From NCBI GenBank assembly GCA_028286345.1, contig JAQBRT010000001.1, positions 124,001-188,000 of the forward strand: a stretch of 64,000 nt of DNA, written 5' to 3'. This document shows, piece after piece, positions 31,764-42,014 of the stretch (positions are counted from its first letter, which is position 1; each line of letters begins with the position of its first letter). The position numbers were made by a program, and so were the translations under genes. Source of the DNA: Candidatus Saccharimonadota bacterium. Lineage in GTDB: Bacteria; Patescibacteriota; Saccharimonadia; Saccharimonadales; UBA4665. Below the pieces are notes generated by a model that was not told where the DNA came from, did not search any database, and saw only the letters and a program-made list of their open reading frames with translations.

Positions 31764-32570
31764 GTGCACAATCTAGTAACCAGGTATCGTTACCCCTTAA
31801 TCCTATTAAAGCAGCTTGTTAAGACTGACTTTAAGCTTCGTTATCAGGGGTCTGTGTTGGGCTACATGTGGTCTTTGCTGAGGCCTTTGTTCCTGTTCGT
31901 GACCCTCTACTTCGTATTTGCCCGCTTTTTAAAAGTTGGCGCTTCAATACCACACTTTCCGGTGTACTTATTGCTTGGAATCGTGCTCTGGAACTACTTC
32001 TCCGAAGTTACAACAGGAAGTGTCGGGGCAATTGTTGGTCGAGGAGACCTACTTCGTAAAATTAATTTCCCAAAGTATGTCATTATTCTGGCCGGTTCTT
32101 TCTCGGCGCTCATCAACCTCTTCCTTAACTTTATTGTAATAGGCATTTTTATGGCGATAACCCACGTAGCATTAACATGGAGTGCACTACTTATAATTCC
32201 GCTTCTGGCAGAGCTTTTCATATTTTCGCTGGCCGTGGCGTTTTTCTTGAGCGCTCTATTCGTGCGCTTTCGTGACATCTCTTACATATGGGAGGTTATT
32301 ATGCAGGCAGCTTTTTATGCCACGCCCATACTCTACCCCTTAAGCAGAATACCCCACCAGTACGCCAAACTGCTTATCTTGAACCCAATGGCACAGATTA
32401 TTCAGGACGCCCGGTATGCACTAGTGACGCCACAAACCCAGACAATTAGCCAAGTATATGATGGCAACAAGCTCATTTGGGCTATTCCCTTGGGAGTAAG
32501 TGTCGTAGTTGTTGTCATGGCAGTAACTTACTTTAGAAGTCGATCGAAGTATTTCGCGGAGGAGGTTTAG
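31764..32570 (+). CDS. wzm: Polysaccharide ABC exporter permease (Wzm-like)
   Basis: The protein is about 268 residues with six membrane helices, of the ABC-2 polysaccharide exporter family: the N-terminal amphipathic LVKTDFKLRYQGSVLGYMWS, then LRPLFLFVTLYFVFARFLK, and a C-terminal FYATPILYPLSRIPHQY. With Wzt it moves a lipid-linked polysaccharide across the membrane. I place the start at GTG 31764 because the promoter -10 covers 31750-31755; the TTG at 31743 would add seven residues upstream of the transcript start. Confidence 0.9.
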   Translation: MHNLVTRYRYPLILLKQLVKTDFKLRYQGSVLGYMWSLLRPLFLFVTLYFVFARFLKVGASIPHFPVYLLLGIVLWNYFSEVTTGSVGAIVGRGDLLRKINFPKYVIILAGSFSALINLFLNFIVIGIFMAITHVALTWSALLIIPLLAELFIFSLAVAFFLSALFVRFRDISYIWEVIMQAAFYATPILYPLSRIPHQYAKLLILNPMAQIIQDARYALVTPQTQTISQVYDGNKLIWAIPLGVSVVVVVMAVTYFRSRSKYFAEEV

Positions 32571-32571
32571 T

Positions 32572-33771
32572 ATGAGCGATGAAGTCGTGATCCGTGTTAG
32601 CAATGTTTCAAAAGACTTCGTACTGCCTCATGAAAAGGTCTCATCCATCAAGAGTGCATTCACCAGCTTGGCTAAATCGAAACACCGTTCTCTAAGCGAA
32701 ACTCAGCACGCACTTAAAGATATCAATTTCGAAATAAAGAAAGGCGAATTTTTTGGCATTGTTGGGCGGAACGGCAGCGGTAAGAGTACACTTTTAAAAA
32801 TACTTGCGGGAATCTACCAACCAAATCATGGAAGTGTACAAACAGTCGGCAAGCTCGTACCATTTATTGAGCTCGGAGTTGGTTTTAACCCAGAATTAAC
32901 GGGTCGCGAAAACGTTTATCTGAATGGCGCAATGCTTGGATTTTCACAAAAGGAAGTCGCAGAAATGTATGATGGCATTGTCGAGTTCGCTGAGCTAAAG
33001 AAATTCATGGATCAAAAGCTCAAAAACTATTCGTCGGGTATGCAGGTGCGGCTTGCCTTTTCCATGGCGACACGAGCTAAAGCCGACATCCTACTGGTTG
33101 ACGAGGTTTTAGCAGTTGGTGACGCTGACTTTCAGCGCAAGTGTTTTGAATACTTCCGAAACCTTAAGAAAAACCACAAGACGGTTGTTTTTGTAACGCA
33201 TGATATGTCGGCCGTACGACAATACTGCGACAGAGGCATACTTATCAATGACAGCAAAATTATGATGCAAGGCAGTGCTGATGACATTGCTGTAGAATAC
33301 GCTCGTTTATTTTCAGAAGGCGGGAACCAAGAAAGCTTAGATGTTGGCGAAACACGTTGGGGTAATCAAAAAGCTATACTTGGCAAATCCACCATTATGC
33401 CCAAGCAAAGTAATAACAAAAAAGACAGTTTCAGCGTCACCACCGCCGTCACGGCAAACGAAGATATTGAAAATCTAGTAATAGGATTTTCTATAAAGAA
33501 TGCTACTGGAACCGGCATCGTAGGCACCAACACAAAGCTTCAAAAAATTTCCACAGGCAAGTGGCACAAGAGCCAAACCAAGGTGGTACAATGGCAAATG
33601 CCCAATGTTTTTGCAGACGGCAATTACAGCGTCAGCCTAGCCATTACTGAGCAAGACACCATTACCGTGTGTGATTGGTGGGAAGACGCACTGAAATTCG
33701 TAAGTTTTGAGGAAAATCCTGGACCATACGTTGTTAGCCCCGAAGTAATATGCAATATAAGTGAGGCGTAA
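32572..33771 (+). CDS. wzt: Polysaccharide ABC exporter ATPase with carbohydrate-binding tail (Wzt-like)
   Basis: The 399-residue protein has an ABC ATPase domain (about 1-245) with Walker A GRNGSGKST (65-73), signature YSSGMQVRLAFS (about 153-164) and Walker B ADILLVDEVLAVGD (about 172-185). A C-terminal beta-sandwich of about 140 residues resembles Wzt-C, which in other exporters reads the capped end of the glycan. That suggests chain-length termination is coupled to export here. It begins two bases after wzm. Confidence 0.93.
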   Translation: MSDEVVIRVSNVSKDFVLPHEKVSSIKSAFTSLAKSKHRSLSETQHALKDINFEIKKGEFFGIVGRNGSGKSTLLKILAGIYQPNHGSVQTVGKLVPFIELGVGFNPELTGRENVYLNGAMLGFSQKEVAEMYDGIVEFAELKKFMDQKLKNYSSGMQVRLAFSMATRAKADILLVDEVLAVGDADFQRKCFEYFRNLKKNHKTVVFVTHDMSAVRQYCDRGILINDSKIMMQGSADDIAVEYARLFSEGGNQESLDVGETRWGNQKAILGKSTIMPKQSNNKKDSFSVTTAVTANEDIENLVIGFSIKNATGTGIVGTNTKLQKISTGKWHKSQTKVVQWQMPNVFADGNYSVSLAITEQDTITVCDWWEDALKFVSFEENPGPYVVSPEVICNISEA

Positions 33772-33774
33772 ACC

Positions 33775-34767
33775 ATGAAACTTCGCAAGAAAACAACGAC
33801 ACAGCCAAGAGCTATTGATGTTTTAATATCCAGCGGCCCACTCAATATGGATGTTGAGCGTCGCTCAAAAATGACTATCTCGTGCAACGATACTGCCGAG
33901 ATACCAAAAGTTAAAAATGCTGGCAATATACTGAAGCACAAAGGGAAAAAGGTGCAGGTAATGCACAACGGCACGATGGTTCTAGCCGGTGGTTATTACG
34001 GTGAGTGGATGGAGCAAATCATCAAACAGCTCAAAGGACATCACGAACCCCAAGAAGAAAAGGCTTTCTACCACGTACTGCAGCGCCTGAACAAGAAGCA
34101 GCCAGTTATGATTGAGCTTGGCTCATTCTGGGCCTACTATTCGCTTTGGTTTAAATCCGCGTTTCCCGATGGCACAGCAGTTTGTTGCGAGCCAGACCCC
34201 ACCAACCTCCAGCTTGGGCGCGCCAACATGGCACTCAACGGCTTTAACGAATCAAAAAACTTGCTATTCGTGCAGGCGGCTGCAGGCCATGAGGATGGTA
34301 AAAAGGTGTTGCTCGAGCTTGATTCAGAAAGGGGTAAAACATTTGAAGCAGTCATTCGTTCGGTTGACTCCATTGCCCAAGAGCAATCATTCAAAACAGT
34401 CGATATTTTACACATGGATGTGCAAGGTGTAGAACTGAGTGCGCTTGAGGGTGCAAAGCAGATGATAAACTCTGGCAAAGTGCGATTCTTGGTCGTCTCA
34501 ACCCACCACTACGTATTTTCTGGCGACCCAATGACGCATCACAAATGCGAGCAGTTCATCCTTGAGCATGGCGGGCATATTATCACATCTCACAATGTCA
34601 TACAGTCATTCAGTGGCGATGGATTAATTGTGGCGTCATTTGATAAGCAGGATAAAGATTTCCATGTGGCTATTTCCGTCAACACCGGCCAGGCTTTATT
34701 CCGCCCCTATGAACTTGATATCGCTACCATGATGCAGGCCTATGAAAAAAATATTCATAGAAGCTGA
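33775..34767 (+). CDS. FkbM family methyltransferase
   Basis: The product is 330 residues. The C-terminal two thirds is a class I methyltransferase of the FkbM type: VMIELGSFWAYYSLWF (SAM loop), CCEPDPTNLQLGRANM, and ILHMDVQGVELSALEGAK. The first 95 residues are basic and unrelated. It probably methylates a sugar on the exported glycan. It lies directly after wzt, a position where cap-forming methyltransferases of Wzt-C systems are found, so terminal capping is a reasonable inference. A GAGG site precedes the ATG. Confidence 0.85.
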   Translation: MKLRKKTTTQPRAIDVLISSGPLNMDVERRSKMTISCNDTAEIPKVKNAGNILKHKGKKVQVMHNGTMVLAGGYYGEWMEQIIKQLKGHHEPQEEKAFYHVLQRLNKKQPVMIELGSFWAYYSLWFKSAFPDGTAVCCEPDPTNLQLGRANMALNGFNESKNLLFVQAAAGHEDGKKVLLELDSERGKTFEAVIRSVDSIAQEQSFKTVDILHMDVQGVELSALEGAKQMINSGKVRFLVVSTHHYVFSGDPMTHHKCEQFILEHGGHIITSHNVIQSFSGDGLIVASFDKQDKDFHVAISVNTGQALFRPYELDIATMMQAYEKNIHRS

Positions 34768-35863
34768 CGCCATCGCCTATGAAACGATGAGCGGCATTGG
34801 GCATGCCACTCTGGAGATTGTGCGGGCTTTTGACGCGGCAATCGATAACGGGCATGAGGTAACCGTGACAGTACTCATCCCTCGAGGCACAAAGCACATA
34901 GTCGATCGCTATAACTTCCGTCATGTAGCGGTTAAGACGCTGCCCTTTAGCCAAAAGTATCTGAACTATCTACTGACCAGGACCAGTGCTCCCGTGCCAG
35001 TTGATCTGTGGTTTGGACGCGGAGTGTACATTTTCCCCAATTACAAAAATTGGTACGTACCTTTCTCGATCTCGTTAACTTTTATTCACGACGTAGCATT
35101 TAAGATTTTTCCCGAATCGACTCAGCCCAAGAATTTGGCTTACTTACAGGCGAACTTTAATCGTTGGCTAAAAAGAGCAAGCAAAGTGCTAACAATCTCC
35201 GAGTCCTCGGCCAAAGATTTTAGGACATATTTCCCGCAGTTCAAGGACAAGCTAGAAGTCGTTTATTTAGGCGTTGACCCACAGTTTTATTTCCCGCAGT
35301 CTGCCGTGGCTATCAACGAGGTGCTTCAAAAATACGATCTTCCCAACCAGTACTTTTTATACGTCGGCAATATTGAGCCCCGCAAGAATCTCGACAGGCT
35401 GCTTGATGCCTATGAAGCCTATCGCACTGAGCAAGACGGCAAGCAGGCACTAGTTTTGATTGGTGGTGATGGTTGGAAAAATGAAGCAATCAAAGAAAGG
35501 GTCGCCAAGCTGCAAACACAAGGCCACCCCATTTTTTGGCCTAAGCAATATGTCCCAGATGAAGACTTACCAGCACTATACAGCGGGGCAACGGCTCTGA
35601 TACACCTTGCGCTCCATGAGGGTTTTGGCTTGCCCCCGGTCCAGGCTCAGGCTTGTGGCACCAGGATTATCGCATCAAATTTAGCCGTGTTTAAAGAGAC
35701 GCTTGACCAGGCAGCAGTAACATATGTGGATCCAGCCAATGCCTCGGCAGTCGCATTATTGATGAGCAAAGCGCCAGATAGTGGCAAGGCCAAGCCGTAT
35801 GGAACGCTAACTTGGAATGCCACAGTGTTACGTTTACTGCAAATTATTGATAAAATAGCTTAG
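34742..35863 (+). CDS. GT4-type glycosyltransferase
   Basis: The 373-residue GT-B protein has YFLYVGNIEPRKNLDRLLDA in the middle and the donor site HLALHEGFGLPPVQAQACG (here E-x7-Q rather than E-x7-E). The WFGRGVYIFPNY stretch and the general layout resemble mannosyl/rhamnosyl transferases of the MtfA/WbaZ sort. It overlaps the upstream methyltransferase gene by 26 bases, an unusually long coding overlap. The sugar and linkage cannot be told. Confidence 0.88.
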   Translation: MKKIFIEADAIAYETMSGIGHATLEIVRAFDAAIDNGHEVTVTVLIPRGTKHIVDRYNFRHVAVKTLPFSQKYLNYLLTRTSAPVPVDLWFGRGVYIFPNYKNWYVPFSISLTFIHDVAFKIFPESTQPKNLAYLQANFNRWLKRASKVLTISESSAKDFRTYFPQFKDKLEVVYLGVDPQFYFPQSAVAINEVLQKYDLPNQYFLYVGNIEPRKNLDRLLDAYEAYRTEQDGKQALVLIGGDGWKNEAIKERVAKLQTQGHPIFWPKQYVPDEDLPALYSGATALIHLALHEGFGLPPVQAQACGTRIIASNLAVFKETLDQAAVTYVDPANASAVALLMSKAPDSGKAKPYGTLTWNATVLRLLQIIDKIA

Positions 35864-35886
35864 ATTAAACCAGATAGGCGCTAATT

Positions 35887-36804
35887 ATGGACAAGGTTGA
35901 ACATTACAAAAAAAGAGTCTATTACGCGCAAAATCGTGAAGACCTGATTCTGCGCGCGTTCTTTCCTGACATTGATACAGGAGTTTATGTTGATATTGGT
36001 GCCTACGACCCTGACTTTGAATCAGTTACCAAGTATTTCTACGAGCATGGCTGGGGCGGTATGAATGTTGAGCCGCAACTGGAGAATTACAAACGCTTTG
36101 TAAGCAAGCGTCCAAAGGATATAAACGTCCGGGCCGGTGTTGCTGCCAAGAGGGGCACAATGGTGCTTCGTTCTTACGCCAATCAAGGGCTCTCGACCTT
36201 TTCCGCCAGCATGAAAAAGCAGTACCAGGAGCATCCTGATAATTCTACAGCGACGTTTGAAGACGTACCAGTTCAGGTGCTGCCACTCAAAGAGCTTCTT
36301 AAAGAAAACAATCTGACCAAGATCCACTTTATGAAAGTTGACGTAGAAGGTCTGGAATATGAAGTCCTAAATAGCAATGACTGGGAGGTGTACCGTCCTG
36401 AGGTATTGTGCATCGAATCGAATCATATCGCCCAAGATTGGCACGCATTGCTCGAGACAGTTGGGTATAAAATGGCATTTAAGGATGGCCTCAACGATTA
36501 TTACTGCGATTCAAGAACCGACCGGCAGCAGCACTTTGATTATGTGAAGAGCATTGTTCTAGAAAAAGGTGGCGGTCTAAGAATTGATGACTTTGAAAGT
36601 ATGCTTGAGCTTAAAAAGGAGCGTGACGAGCTCGCAAAATATGCTAGGCACTTGCTCGAGGAAGTAAATATACGGAATAAACGAATCATGGAGCTTGAGG
36701 CTGCCGCCGAGGCGCATGAACGAACCCGTAACAAGCTTAAAAAAGGATCAAAAAGGGTAGCGCGCAAGCTGAAGAAGCAACTATCACGAGGTGCCCATGC
36801 ATAG
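35887..36804 (+). CDS. FkbM methyltransferase with coiled-coil tail
   Basis: The product is 305 residues. An FkbM-type methyltransferase domain (about 10-210) has GVYVDIGAYDPDFESVTKYF, MNVEPQLENYKRF and IHFMKVDVEGLEYEVL. A helical tail of about 70 residues (FESMLELKKERDELAKYARH onward), rich in Glu, Arg and Lys, ends in a strongly basic stretch. The tail resembles the coiled-coil ruler or membrane-docking tails of polysaccharide-capping enzymes such as WbdD; that functional parallel is my inference. Confidence 0.82.
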   Translation: MDKVEHYKKRVYYAQNREDLILRAFFPDIDTGVYVDIGAYDPDFESVTKYFYEHGWGGMNVEPQLENYKRFVSKRPKDINVRAGVAAKRGTMVLRSYANQGLSTFSASMKKQYQEHPDNSTATFEDVPVQVLPLKELLKENNLTKIHFMKVDVEGLEYEVLNSNDWEVYRPEVLCIESNHIAQDWHALLETVGYKMAFKDGLNDYYCDSRTDRQQHFDYVKSIVLEKGGGLRIDDFESMLELKKERDELAKYARHLLEEVNIRNKRIMELEAAAEAHERTRNKLKKGSKRVARKLKKQLSRGAHA

Positions 36805-38083
36805 GTTGGTTATAGACGTTACCTACCTCGCTCATTGGCAAGGCAAGTTGACCGGTATCCCGCGGGTTATTCAGGAACTGGCCAGCCGCTATGCCGCATC
36901 AACGACCCCATGTGTTTTTGTTGTTTGGGATAACCAGGCCAGTGAGTTTATCGCTGTAGACATCGATTTGACTATGAAAAATCGAGGCTCATCACTGCAC
37001 TATCTTTCCCGCACCGGAAAAAGTAAAAATGCCCGTGGCGCCAAAGCTGCTCAGACGTCAGAAAAAGTCCTGCGAAAGTTGCGCCTCACCAACACCGCAC
37101 TCGTGCCGGATTCACTAACCGCAAGACTCTCTGAGTCCAGGATCCGGGCCTATGAGTGCATCAAGCCAGGCAAGGATGATCAGCTCTTAATGCTCATGGG
37201 TGAGTGGCACAACCAAAAGTATATCGACCGGGTCGTCGAGGCAAAGCAGAGTGGCGCGTCTCTCATACAGGTTTCTTATGACGTTTTGCCATTGGTGCAG
37301 CCGCAGTACTCGGGCCACTCTACAGACACCATGGATAACTACAATCGCACCGTTATGCCGCTTTGCGACTTAATACTGGCTATTTCGGAAAATACTAAAA
37401 ATGACTTGGCCGCGTGGTTGAAACAGCAAGAGTTACGCTGCCCGCCAGTCCGCGTCTTTCGCCTCGGTGATGACTTCCAGAGAGCTGCCAATAAAAAACC
37501 ACTTACCACAGAGTTTACTCGGGCAAAAATCTCTGGCGGTGATTACATTTTATCGGTGGGTACAATAGAGGCGCGCAAAAATCACACGCTCCTCTACTAC
37601 GTCTATAAGCTGGCGTTGCAGCGCGGTATCATACTCCCACCGCTAGTCATTGTTGGTCGCAACGGCTGGAAAGCCAGTGACTTTTTTGACATTGCACGGG
37701 CTGACCCAGAAACTAAGGATCGGATCCTCTTTCTCACAGATGCTGATGACCAAGAGCTGTCGTGGCTCTACGACAACGCCCTCTTCAGTGTCTACCCAAG
37801 CTTCTATGAAGGCTGGGGGCTGCCGATTGCCGAGAGCATTATGCGTGACGTTCCCTGTATTGCCAGCAACACAAGTAGTATGATTGAGATAGCCGGTGAC
37901 CTAATTGACTATTTCAGCCCTGCCTCAGCCGATGAATGTCTGGCAGCAATCACCCATCTACTTAATCCAAAGGGGCTGGACAATGCTAAAAAGCGCATCA
38001 AGCAGTACCAACCATACACCTGGGACAAATCATTTAAGCAAGTCGATAGTTTTATTAAGGAGCAGTATGAAAAAACCAATTAA
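36797..38083 (+). CDS. GT4-type glycosyltransferase
   Basis: The 428-residue GT-B protein begins MHRLVIDVTYLAHWQGKLTG, with a GTIEARKNHTLLYYVYKLAL core and the donor motif PSFYEGWGLPIAESIMRD. The WGLP variant is common in rhamnosyl/mannosyl GT4 enzymes of O-antigen clusters. I chose the ATG at 36797 because GAGG is five bases upstream; a GTG at 36791 is closer to the site. It overlaps the end of the FkbM gene by eight bases. Confidence 0.88.
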   Translation: MHRLVIDVTYLAHWQGKLTGIPRVIQELASRYAASTTPCVFVVWDNQASEFIAVDIDLTMKNRGSSLHYLSRTGKSKNARGAKAAQTSEKVLRKLRLTNTALVPDSLTARLSESRIRAYECIKPGKDDQLLMLMGEWHNQKYIDRVVEAKQSGASLIQVSYDVLPLVQPQYSGHSTDTMDNYNRTVMPLCDLILAISENTKNDLAAWLKQQELRCPPVRVFRLGDDFQRAANKKPLTTEFTRAKISGGDYILSVGTIEARKNHTLLYYVYKLALQRGIILPPLVIVGRNGWKASDFFDIARADPETKDRILFLTDADDQELSWLYDNALFSVYPSFYEGWGLPIAESIMRDVPCIASNTSSMIEIAGDLIDYFSPASADECLAAITHLLNPKGLDNAKKRIKQYQPYTWDKSFKQVDSFIKEQYEKTN

Positions 38084-39236
38084 AGTCTTGCACCTTAGCA
38101 CCCATTACGAAGATTGCGGTGTCGGGAAGTACCAAGAGCAATTCTTGGAACACATGGAGCACGCCAAGATCGACAGTATTGAAAACAAGTTCTTCGGGTA
38201 TTCGCCTAATAAAACGAGGCTTATGTCCAAAGATGGCTTATCAATAGTCCTTAAAGAGCTTCAACAAGAACTTGATAGTTTCGATATCTTGCACATCCAA
38301 CACGAGTTTAGTTTTTATGCGCAGGATGAATTTGTTAAGTTCTGCCAAGTTGCTGTAGAGAGTAAAAAACAGCTTATCGTTACGTACCACACCTCGCCCG
38401 CCTTCGTCATTAAAACCCCACACCTTGGTGGTTTGGGTCCGCGGAGTATTCTTCACTTCTTGCGGGCCATTCGTTATAAACGCAGAATGGTCGCCCGTCA
38501 TATTAAGCCAGCCTTTCAAGCCGATCTTGTCATTGCACATAACCAGACAACTATTGATGCACTTGTTGCTTTCGGTATTAGCCCCCAGAGAATTAAAAAA
38601 CTCCAGCTTCCCGTGCCTAAAATTAAAGAGTACGAGGACACCTCACAAGAAATCCAAGGAGCCCTTCGCACAAGCCCAAGCGACGTTATATTCTGCACCG
38701 TAGGCTTCATGCATCGTTTCAAAGGTTTATTTGATGCAGTTAAAGCCCTGCGTTATCTGCCGCCCAACTATAAGCTAGCTATCGTAGGGGGCATAAGTCC
38801 CACAAGCGACGACCATCAAATATATAACAAGATTACAGATCTGGTTGCTGATTGCGGTCTGCAAGACAGGGTCTACATAACAGGTTTCGTTAAAGACGAC
38901 GTCCGGCTCGATAAGCTGATTCAGGAATGTGACGTCTGCATATACCCTTACGATAAGACTTACTATGCTGGTGTTTCATCAGCCTCGATGAACATCGCGT
39001 TTTCTAATAAAATGCCAGTAATCGCTTACCCGGTTCAGACCTTTGTGGAAATTGAGCAGTCTTCGGGTGCTATCGAACTCACTAACGGTTTTAGCTACTA
39101 CGAACTAGCCCGCACGCTTAAGACGGCCGACCTAACAACGCTTAAGGAAAAATCGCAAGATTACGCTAAAGCCGAAAGCTACAGTGTAATTACTCACGAT
39201 CTTGTGAAAATTTACGAAGAAGTAGTCAGCAACTAG
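38067..39236 (+). CDS. GT4-type glycosyltransferase
   Basis: The 389-residue protein starts at an ATG with AAGGAG five bases upstream, overlapping the preceding gene by 17 bases; a longer frame to 37905 is only an unused extension. The N-terminus has [17 protein letters not shown], and the middle has [19 protein letters not shown]. The donor site is less canonical ([19 protein letters not shown]), giving a variant GT4. It is the last rightward gene before the convergent UDP-xylose genes. Confidence 0.85.
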   Translation: MKKPIKVLHLSTHYEDCGVGKYQEQFLEHMEHAKIDSIENKFFGYSPNKTRLMSKDGLSIVLKELQQELDSFDILHIQHEFSFYAQDEFVKFCQVAVESKKQLIVTYHTSPAFVIKTPHLGGLGPRSILHFLRAIRYKRRMVARHIKPAFQADLVIAHNQTTIDALVAFGISPQRIKKLQLPVPKIKEYEDTSQEIQGALRTSPSDVIFCTVGFMHRFKGLFDAVKALRYLPPNYKLAIVGGISPTSDDHQIYNKITDLVADCGLQDRVYITGFVKDDVRLDKLIQECDVCIYPYDKTYYAGVSSASMNIAFSNKMPVIAYPVQTFVEIEQSSGAIELTNGFSYYELARTLKTADLTTLKEKSQDYAKAESYSVITHDLVKIYEEVVSN

Positions 39237-40192
39237 ATTACAGACGGTGTTTCGGCCAACTCACGTTTGAAGTATTCAATAGTTTTGACAAGACCTTCAT
39301 CAAGGTCTATATGAGGTTCCCAGTCAAGTTTTTTCTTAGCAAGCTTAATGTCTGGTTGGCGTTGGCGCGGGTCATCTGAAGGTAGGTCTTTATAGATGAT
39401 TTTGCTAGTGCTTTCTGGGATCATGGCGAGCACTTTCTCTGCCAGCTCTTTGATAGTAAACTCGTTCGGGTTGCCAATGTTAACTGGACCAACAAAACCG
39501 TCTTGATTATTCATCATGCGGATCATGCCTTCTACCAAGTCGTCAACGTATTGGAAACTCCGAGTCTGTGAGCCATCGCCATAGATTGTTATATCCTGGC
39601 TTTGCAGGGCCTGAACGATGAAGTTTGAAACAACGCGGCCATCATGTTGATTCATTTGAGGACCATAAGTATTGAAGATGCGCACTACCCTGATATCAAC
39701 CTTTGATTGGCGGTAATAGTCAAAGAACAGTGTTTCTGCGCAGCGCTTACCTTCATCATAACAAGAGCGGATACCAATAGGATTTACCTTGCCCCAATAG
39801 CTTTCTGGTTGGGGATGCACATCAGGGTCGCCATAAACCTCACTTGTCGATGCTTGAAGGATAGGAATTTTCAAACGTTTGGCCAAGCCTAGCATATTGA
39901 CGGCACCAAGAACACTGGTTTTTGTGGTTTGAACCGGGTCAAATTGATAGTGAACTGGTGAAGCAGGACAGGCAAGATTATAAATTTGATCGACCTCAAC
40001 AAATAAAGGCATGGTAACGTCATGACGCAAAAGCTCAAAGTTTTTATGGCTAAGCAGGGCATGAATGTTCTTGCGCTGCCCAGTAAAAAAATTATCAACA
40101 CAAAGTACTTCATTGCCTTCATCAAGCAACCGTTTGCACAGATGTGAGCCAATAAAACCTCCTCCCCCGGTGACCAATATTCTCTTAGACAT
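39233..40192 (-). CDS. uxs: UDP-glucuronate decarboxylase (UDP-xylose synthase)
   Basis: The 319-residue extended SDR has [15 protein letters not shown], the family-specific [14 protein letters not shown], catalytic [11 protein letters not shown] and the [20 protein letters not shown] segment. This combination is specific to UXS enzymes, which convert UDP-glucuronate to UDP-xylose. The upstream neighbour, overlapping by eight bases, is UDP-glucose dehydrogenase, so both steps from UDP-glucose are encoded together. Confidence 0.93.
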   Translation of the reverse strand: MSKRILVTGGGGFIGSHLCKRLLDEGNEVLCVDNFFTGQRKNIHALLSHKNFELLRHDVTMPLFVEVDQIYNLACPASPVHYQFDPVQTTKTSVLGAVNMLGLAKRLKIPILQASTSEVYGDPDVHPQPESYWGKVNPIGIRSCYDEGKRCAETLFFDYYRQSKVDIRVVRIFNTYGPQMNQHDGRVVSNFIVQALQSQDITIYGDGSQTRSFQYVDDLVEGMIRMMNNQDGFVGPVNIGNPNEFTIKELAEKVLAMIPESTSKIIYKDLPSDDPRQRQPDIKLAKKKLDWEPHIDLDEGLVKTIEYFKRELAETPSVI

Positions 40193-41522
40193 TCGTAGGC
40201 TCCTTTATTGTTACGGCTGGACGGCCAATACTCTCGTAGTAAAACTCATGTGCTTTCATTGTATCTAAATCATAGATATTTCGACCATCAAAAATGACAG
40301 GATGCTTGAGGTTGCTACGCAGTTTTGCAAAATCAGGAGTTCGAAACTCTGACCATTCAGTTGCAATCAGCAGTGCATCACAGCCAGCCAAAGCTTCGTA
40401 AGGTCCTTCAGAGAAACTTAGTTGAGTAGTATTGGGATAACGGAGCTTAGTATTACTTACTGCCTCCGGGTCAAAAGCACAAACACTAGCCCCGGCCGAT
40501 ATCAAAGCATCGATAATCTCAAAAGCCGGCGCTTCGCGAACGTCATCAGTATCAGGCTTAAAGGCTAGGCCCCACAAACAGAATTTTTTACCAGCGAGTT
40601 GTTTATCGTAATACTTGTTTACTTTTTCTATGAGTACATGCTTTTGAAGTTTATTTACTTCAGTAACGGCCGAGAGAATCTTAAATTTGTAGCCGACTTC
40701 ATCAGATGCATACTGTAGGGCCATGACATCCTTTGGGAAACAACTTCCCCCATAGCCAATTCCAGGGAAAAGAAAACGCTTACCAATTCGCTCATCTGAA
40801 CCAATACCAAGGCGTACATCATCAACGTTGGCACCAAGTTTTTCACAGAGATTTGAGATTTCGTTCATAAAGGAGATTTTAGTCGCCAAGAACGAATTAG
40901 CGGCGTATTTTGTCATTTCAGCAGAGCGTTCATCCATGAAAAGAATGGGGTTGCCCTGCATCAAAAAAGGCTTATAAAGTCGGTTCATAACTTCTTTTGC
41001 TCGTTCAGATGATGTCCCAATGACGACACGGTCAGGTTTCATGAAATCGGCAACCGCAAAGCCTTCCCGCAGAAACTCAGGGTTGGAGACTACGTCAAAA
41101 TCGGTGCCCTGACTTTGTTTAATCGTTGTATGGACTTTTTCAGCGGTTCCTACGGGAACCGTACTTTTATCGACGATCACGGTATAGGTTTTAAGAAGTG
41201 ACCCCAGCTTTTCAGAAACATCAAGTATATAACTTAAGTCAGCAGAGCCATCTTCTCCGGGTGGTGTCGGTAGTGCTAAGAAAATTATCTCAGAACCTTC
41301 AATACCAGCAGCCAGCTCAGTTGTGAATGTTAAACGTTCTTCCTGAATGTTTCGACGGAATAGTTCCTCAAGGCCTGGTTCATAAATGGGGATTACACCC
41401 TTTTGCATACTTGCCACCTTAGAGGCGTCAATATCAATGCAGGTAACTTCATTGCCCGCCTCGGCAAAGCAAGTACCGGTCACCAAGCCTACGTACCCAG
41501 TTCCAATAACAGCTATTTTCAT
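40185..41522 (-). CDS. ugd: UDP-glucose 6-dehydrogenase
   Basis: The 445-residue protein has the NAD-binding [20 protein letters not shown], the [12 protein letters not shown] segment, the catalytic cysteine in [14 protein letters not shown], and the C-terminal [16 protein letters not shown]. It oxidises UDP-glucose to UDP-glucuronate in two steps. It feeds the adjacent UXS. GGGAGACT just before the ATG is a plausible ribosome site. Confidence 0.96.
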   Translation of the reverse strand: MKIAVIGTGYVGLVTGTCFAEAGNEVTCIDIDASKVASMQKGVIPIYEPGLEELFRRNIQEERLTFTTELAAGIEGSEIIFLALPTPPGEDGSADLSYILDVSEKLGSLLKTYTVIVDKSTVPVGTAEKVHTTIKQSQGTDFDVVSNPEFLREGFAVADFMKPDRVVIGTSSERAKEVMNRLYKPFLMQGNPILFMDERSAEMTKYAANSFLATKISFMNEISNLCEKLGANVDDVRLGIGSDERIGKRFLFPGIGYGGSCFPKDVMALQYASDEVGYKFKILSAVTEVNKLQKHVLIEKVNKYYDKQLAGKKFCLWGLAFKPDTDDVREAPAFEIIDALISAGASVCAFDPEAVSNTKLRYPNTTQLSFSEGPYEALAGCDALLIATEWSEFRTPDFAKLRSNLKHPVIFDGRNIYDLDTMKAHEFYYESIGRPAVTIKEPTNV

Positions 41523-41541
41523 GCAGTCTCCCTAATATTAA

Positions 41542-41967
41542 CTAATCTAAGTGGTGCTTCCATATATAATACTTGCTCCAGAGAAAATTCCAGGCCAGCG
41601 CAATCACAGAGCTTATAACAAGTGCCAAGATGTAGTTAAGATGTAGTGTATGGATGCAAACACTTACTATCAATGCGCTGCCTAAAATTGCAATCCAGGA
41701 AGTGGCATGGAACTGCCAAAGGAGTTGCTTGATTGACTTCACGACGTTTTTCTTATTGTAGGTCCAATGATGGTGCAGCATGAAGTTGCTAAACAATGCG
41801 ACCTCACCACTGATCAGTTGGGCTACGAAAGCATGCAAGCCAAGGTGCTTGTATAACAAAGTAAGAAGAATGAAATTTATAGTAAAACCGCTCGCGCCAA
41901 CCAAGCAGAAACGCACAAAATCAATCTGTAGAAGATCGCCCACAAGGCTCTTGATGTATGCAACCAT
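41542..41967 (-). CDS. GtrA family flippase-like membrane protein
   Basis: The product is about 141 residues with four membrane helices and the GtrA signature RFCLVGASGFTINFILLTLLY near the start; NFMLHHHWTY is the second conserved stretch. GtrA-like proteins are linked to flipping polyprenyl-phosphate sugars. The ATG at 41967 is chosen because an extended -10 (TGCTACCAT) ends nine bases before it; in-frame ATGs at 41976 and 41994 would overlap or precede the promoter. It is divergent from a dolichyl-phosphate-mannose-synthase-like GT2, its usual partner. Confidence 0.88.
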   Translation of the reverse strand: MVAYIKSLVGDLLQIDFVRFCLVGASGFTINFILLTLLYKHLGLHAFVAQLISGEVALFSNFMLHHHWTYNKKNVVKSIKQLLWQFHATSWIAILGSALIVSVCIHTLHLNYILALVISSVIALAWNFLWSKYYIWKHHLD

Positions 41968-41981
41968 ATGCTCCATATGGT
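41963..41981. promoter_or_regulatory. Palindrome between divergent gtrA-like and GT2 genes
   Basis: ACCATATG and CATATGGT form a perfect 8-bp inverted repeat around CTC. It covers the gtrA-like start codon and overlaps its -10 box. It could be an operator for the divergent pair or a coincidental consequence of repeated ATG motifs. Confidence 0.3.
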
Positions 41982-42014
41982 AGCATACAACCATAAGTAA
42001 ATGACGAGGATCTT

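Noticed and set aside
37905-38066. N-terminal extension of the glycosyltransferase at 38067
   Set aside because: It overlaps the preceding gene in another frame, and an AAGGAG site lies directly before the ATG at 38067.
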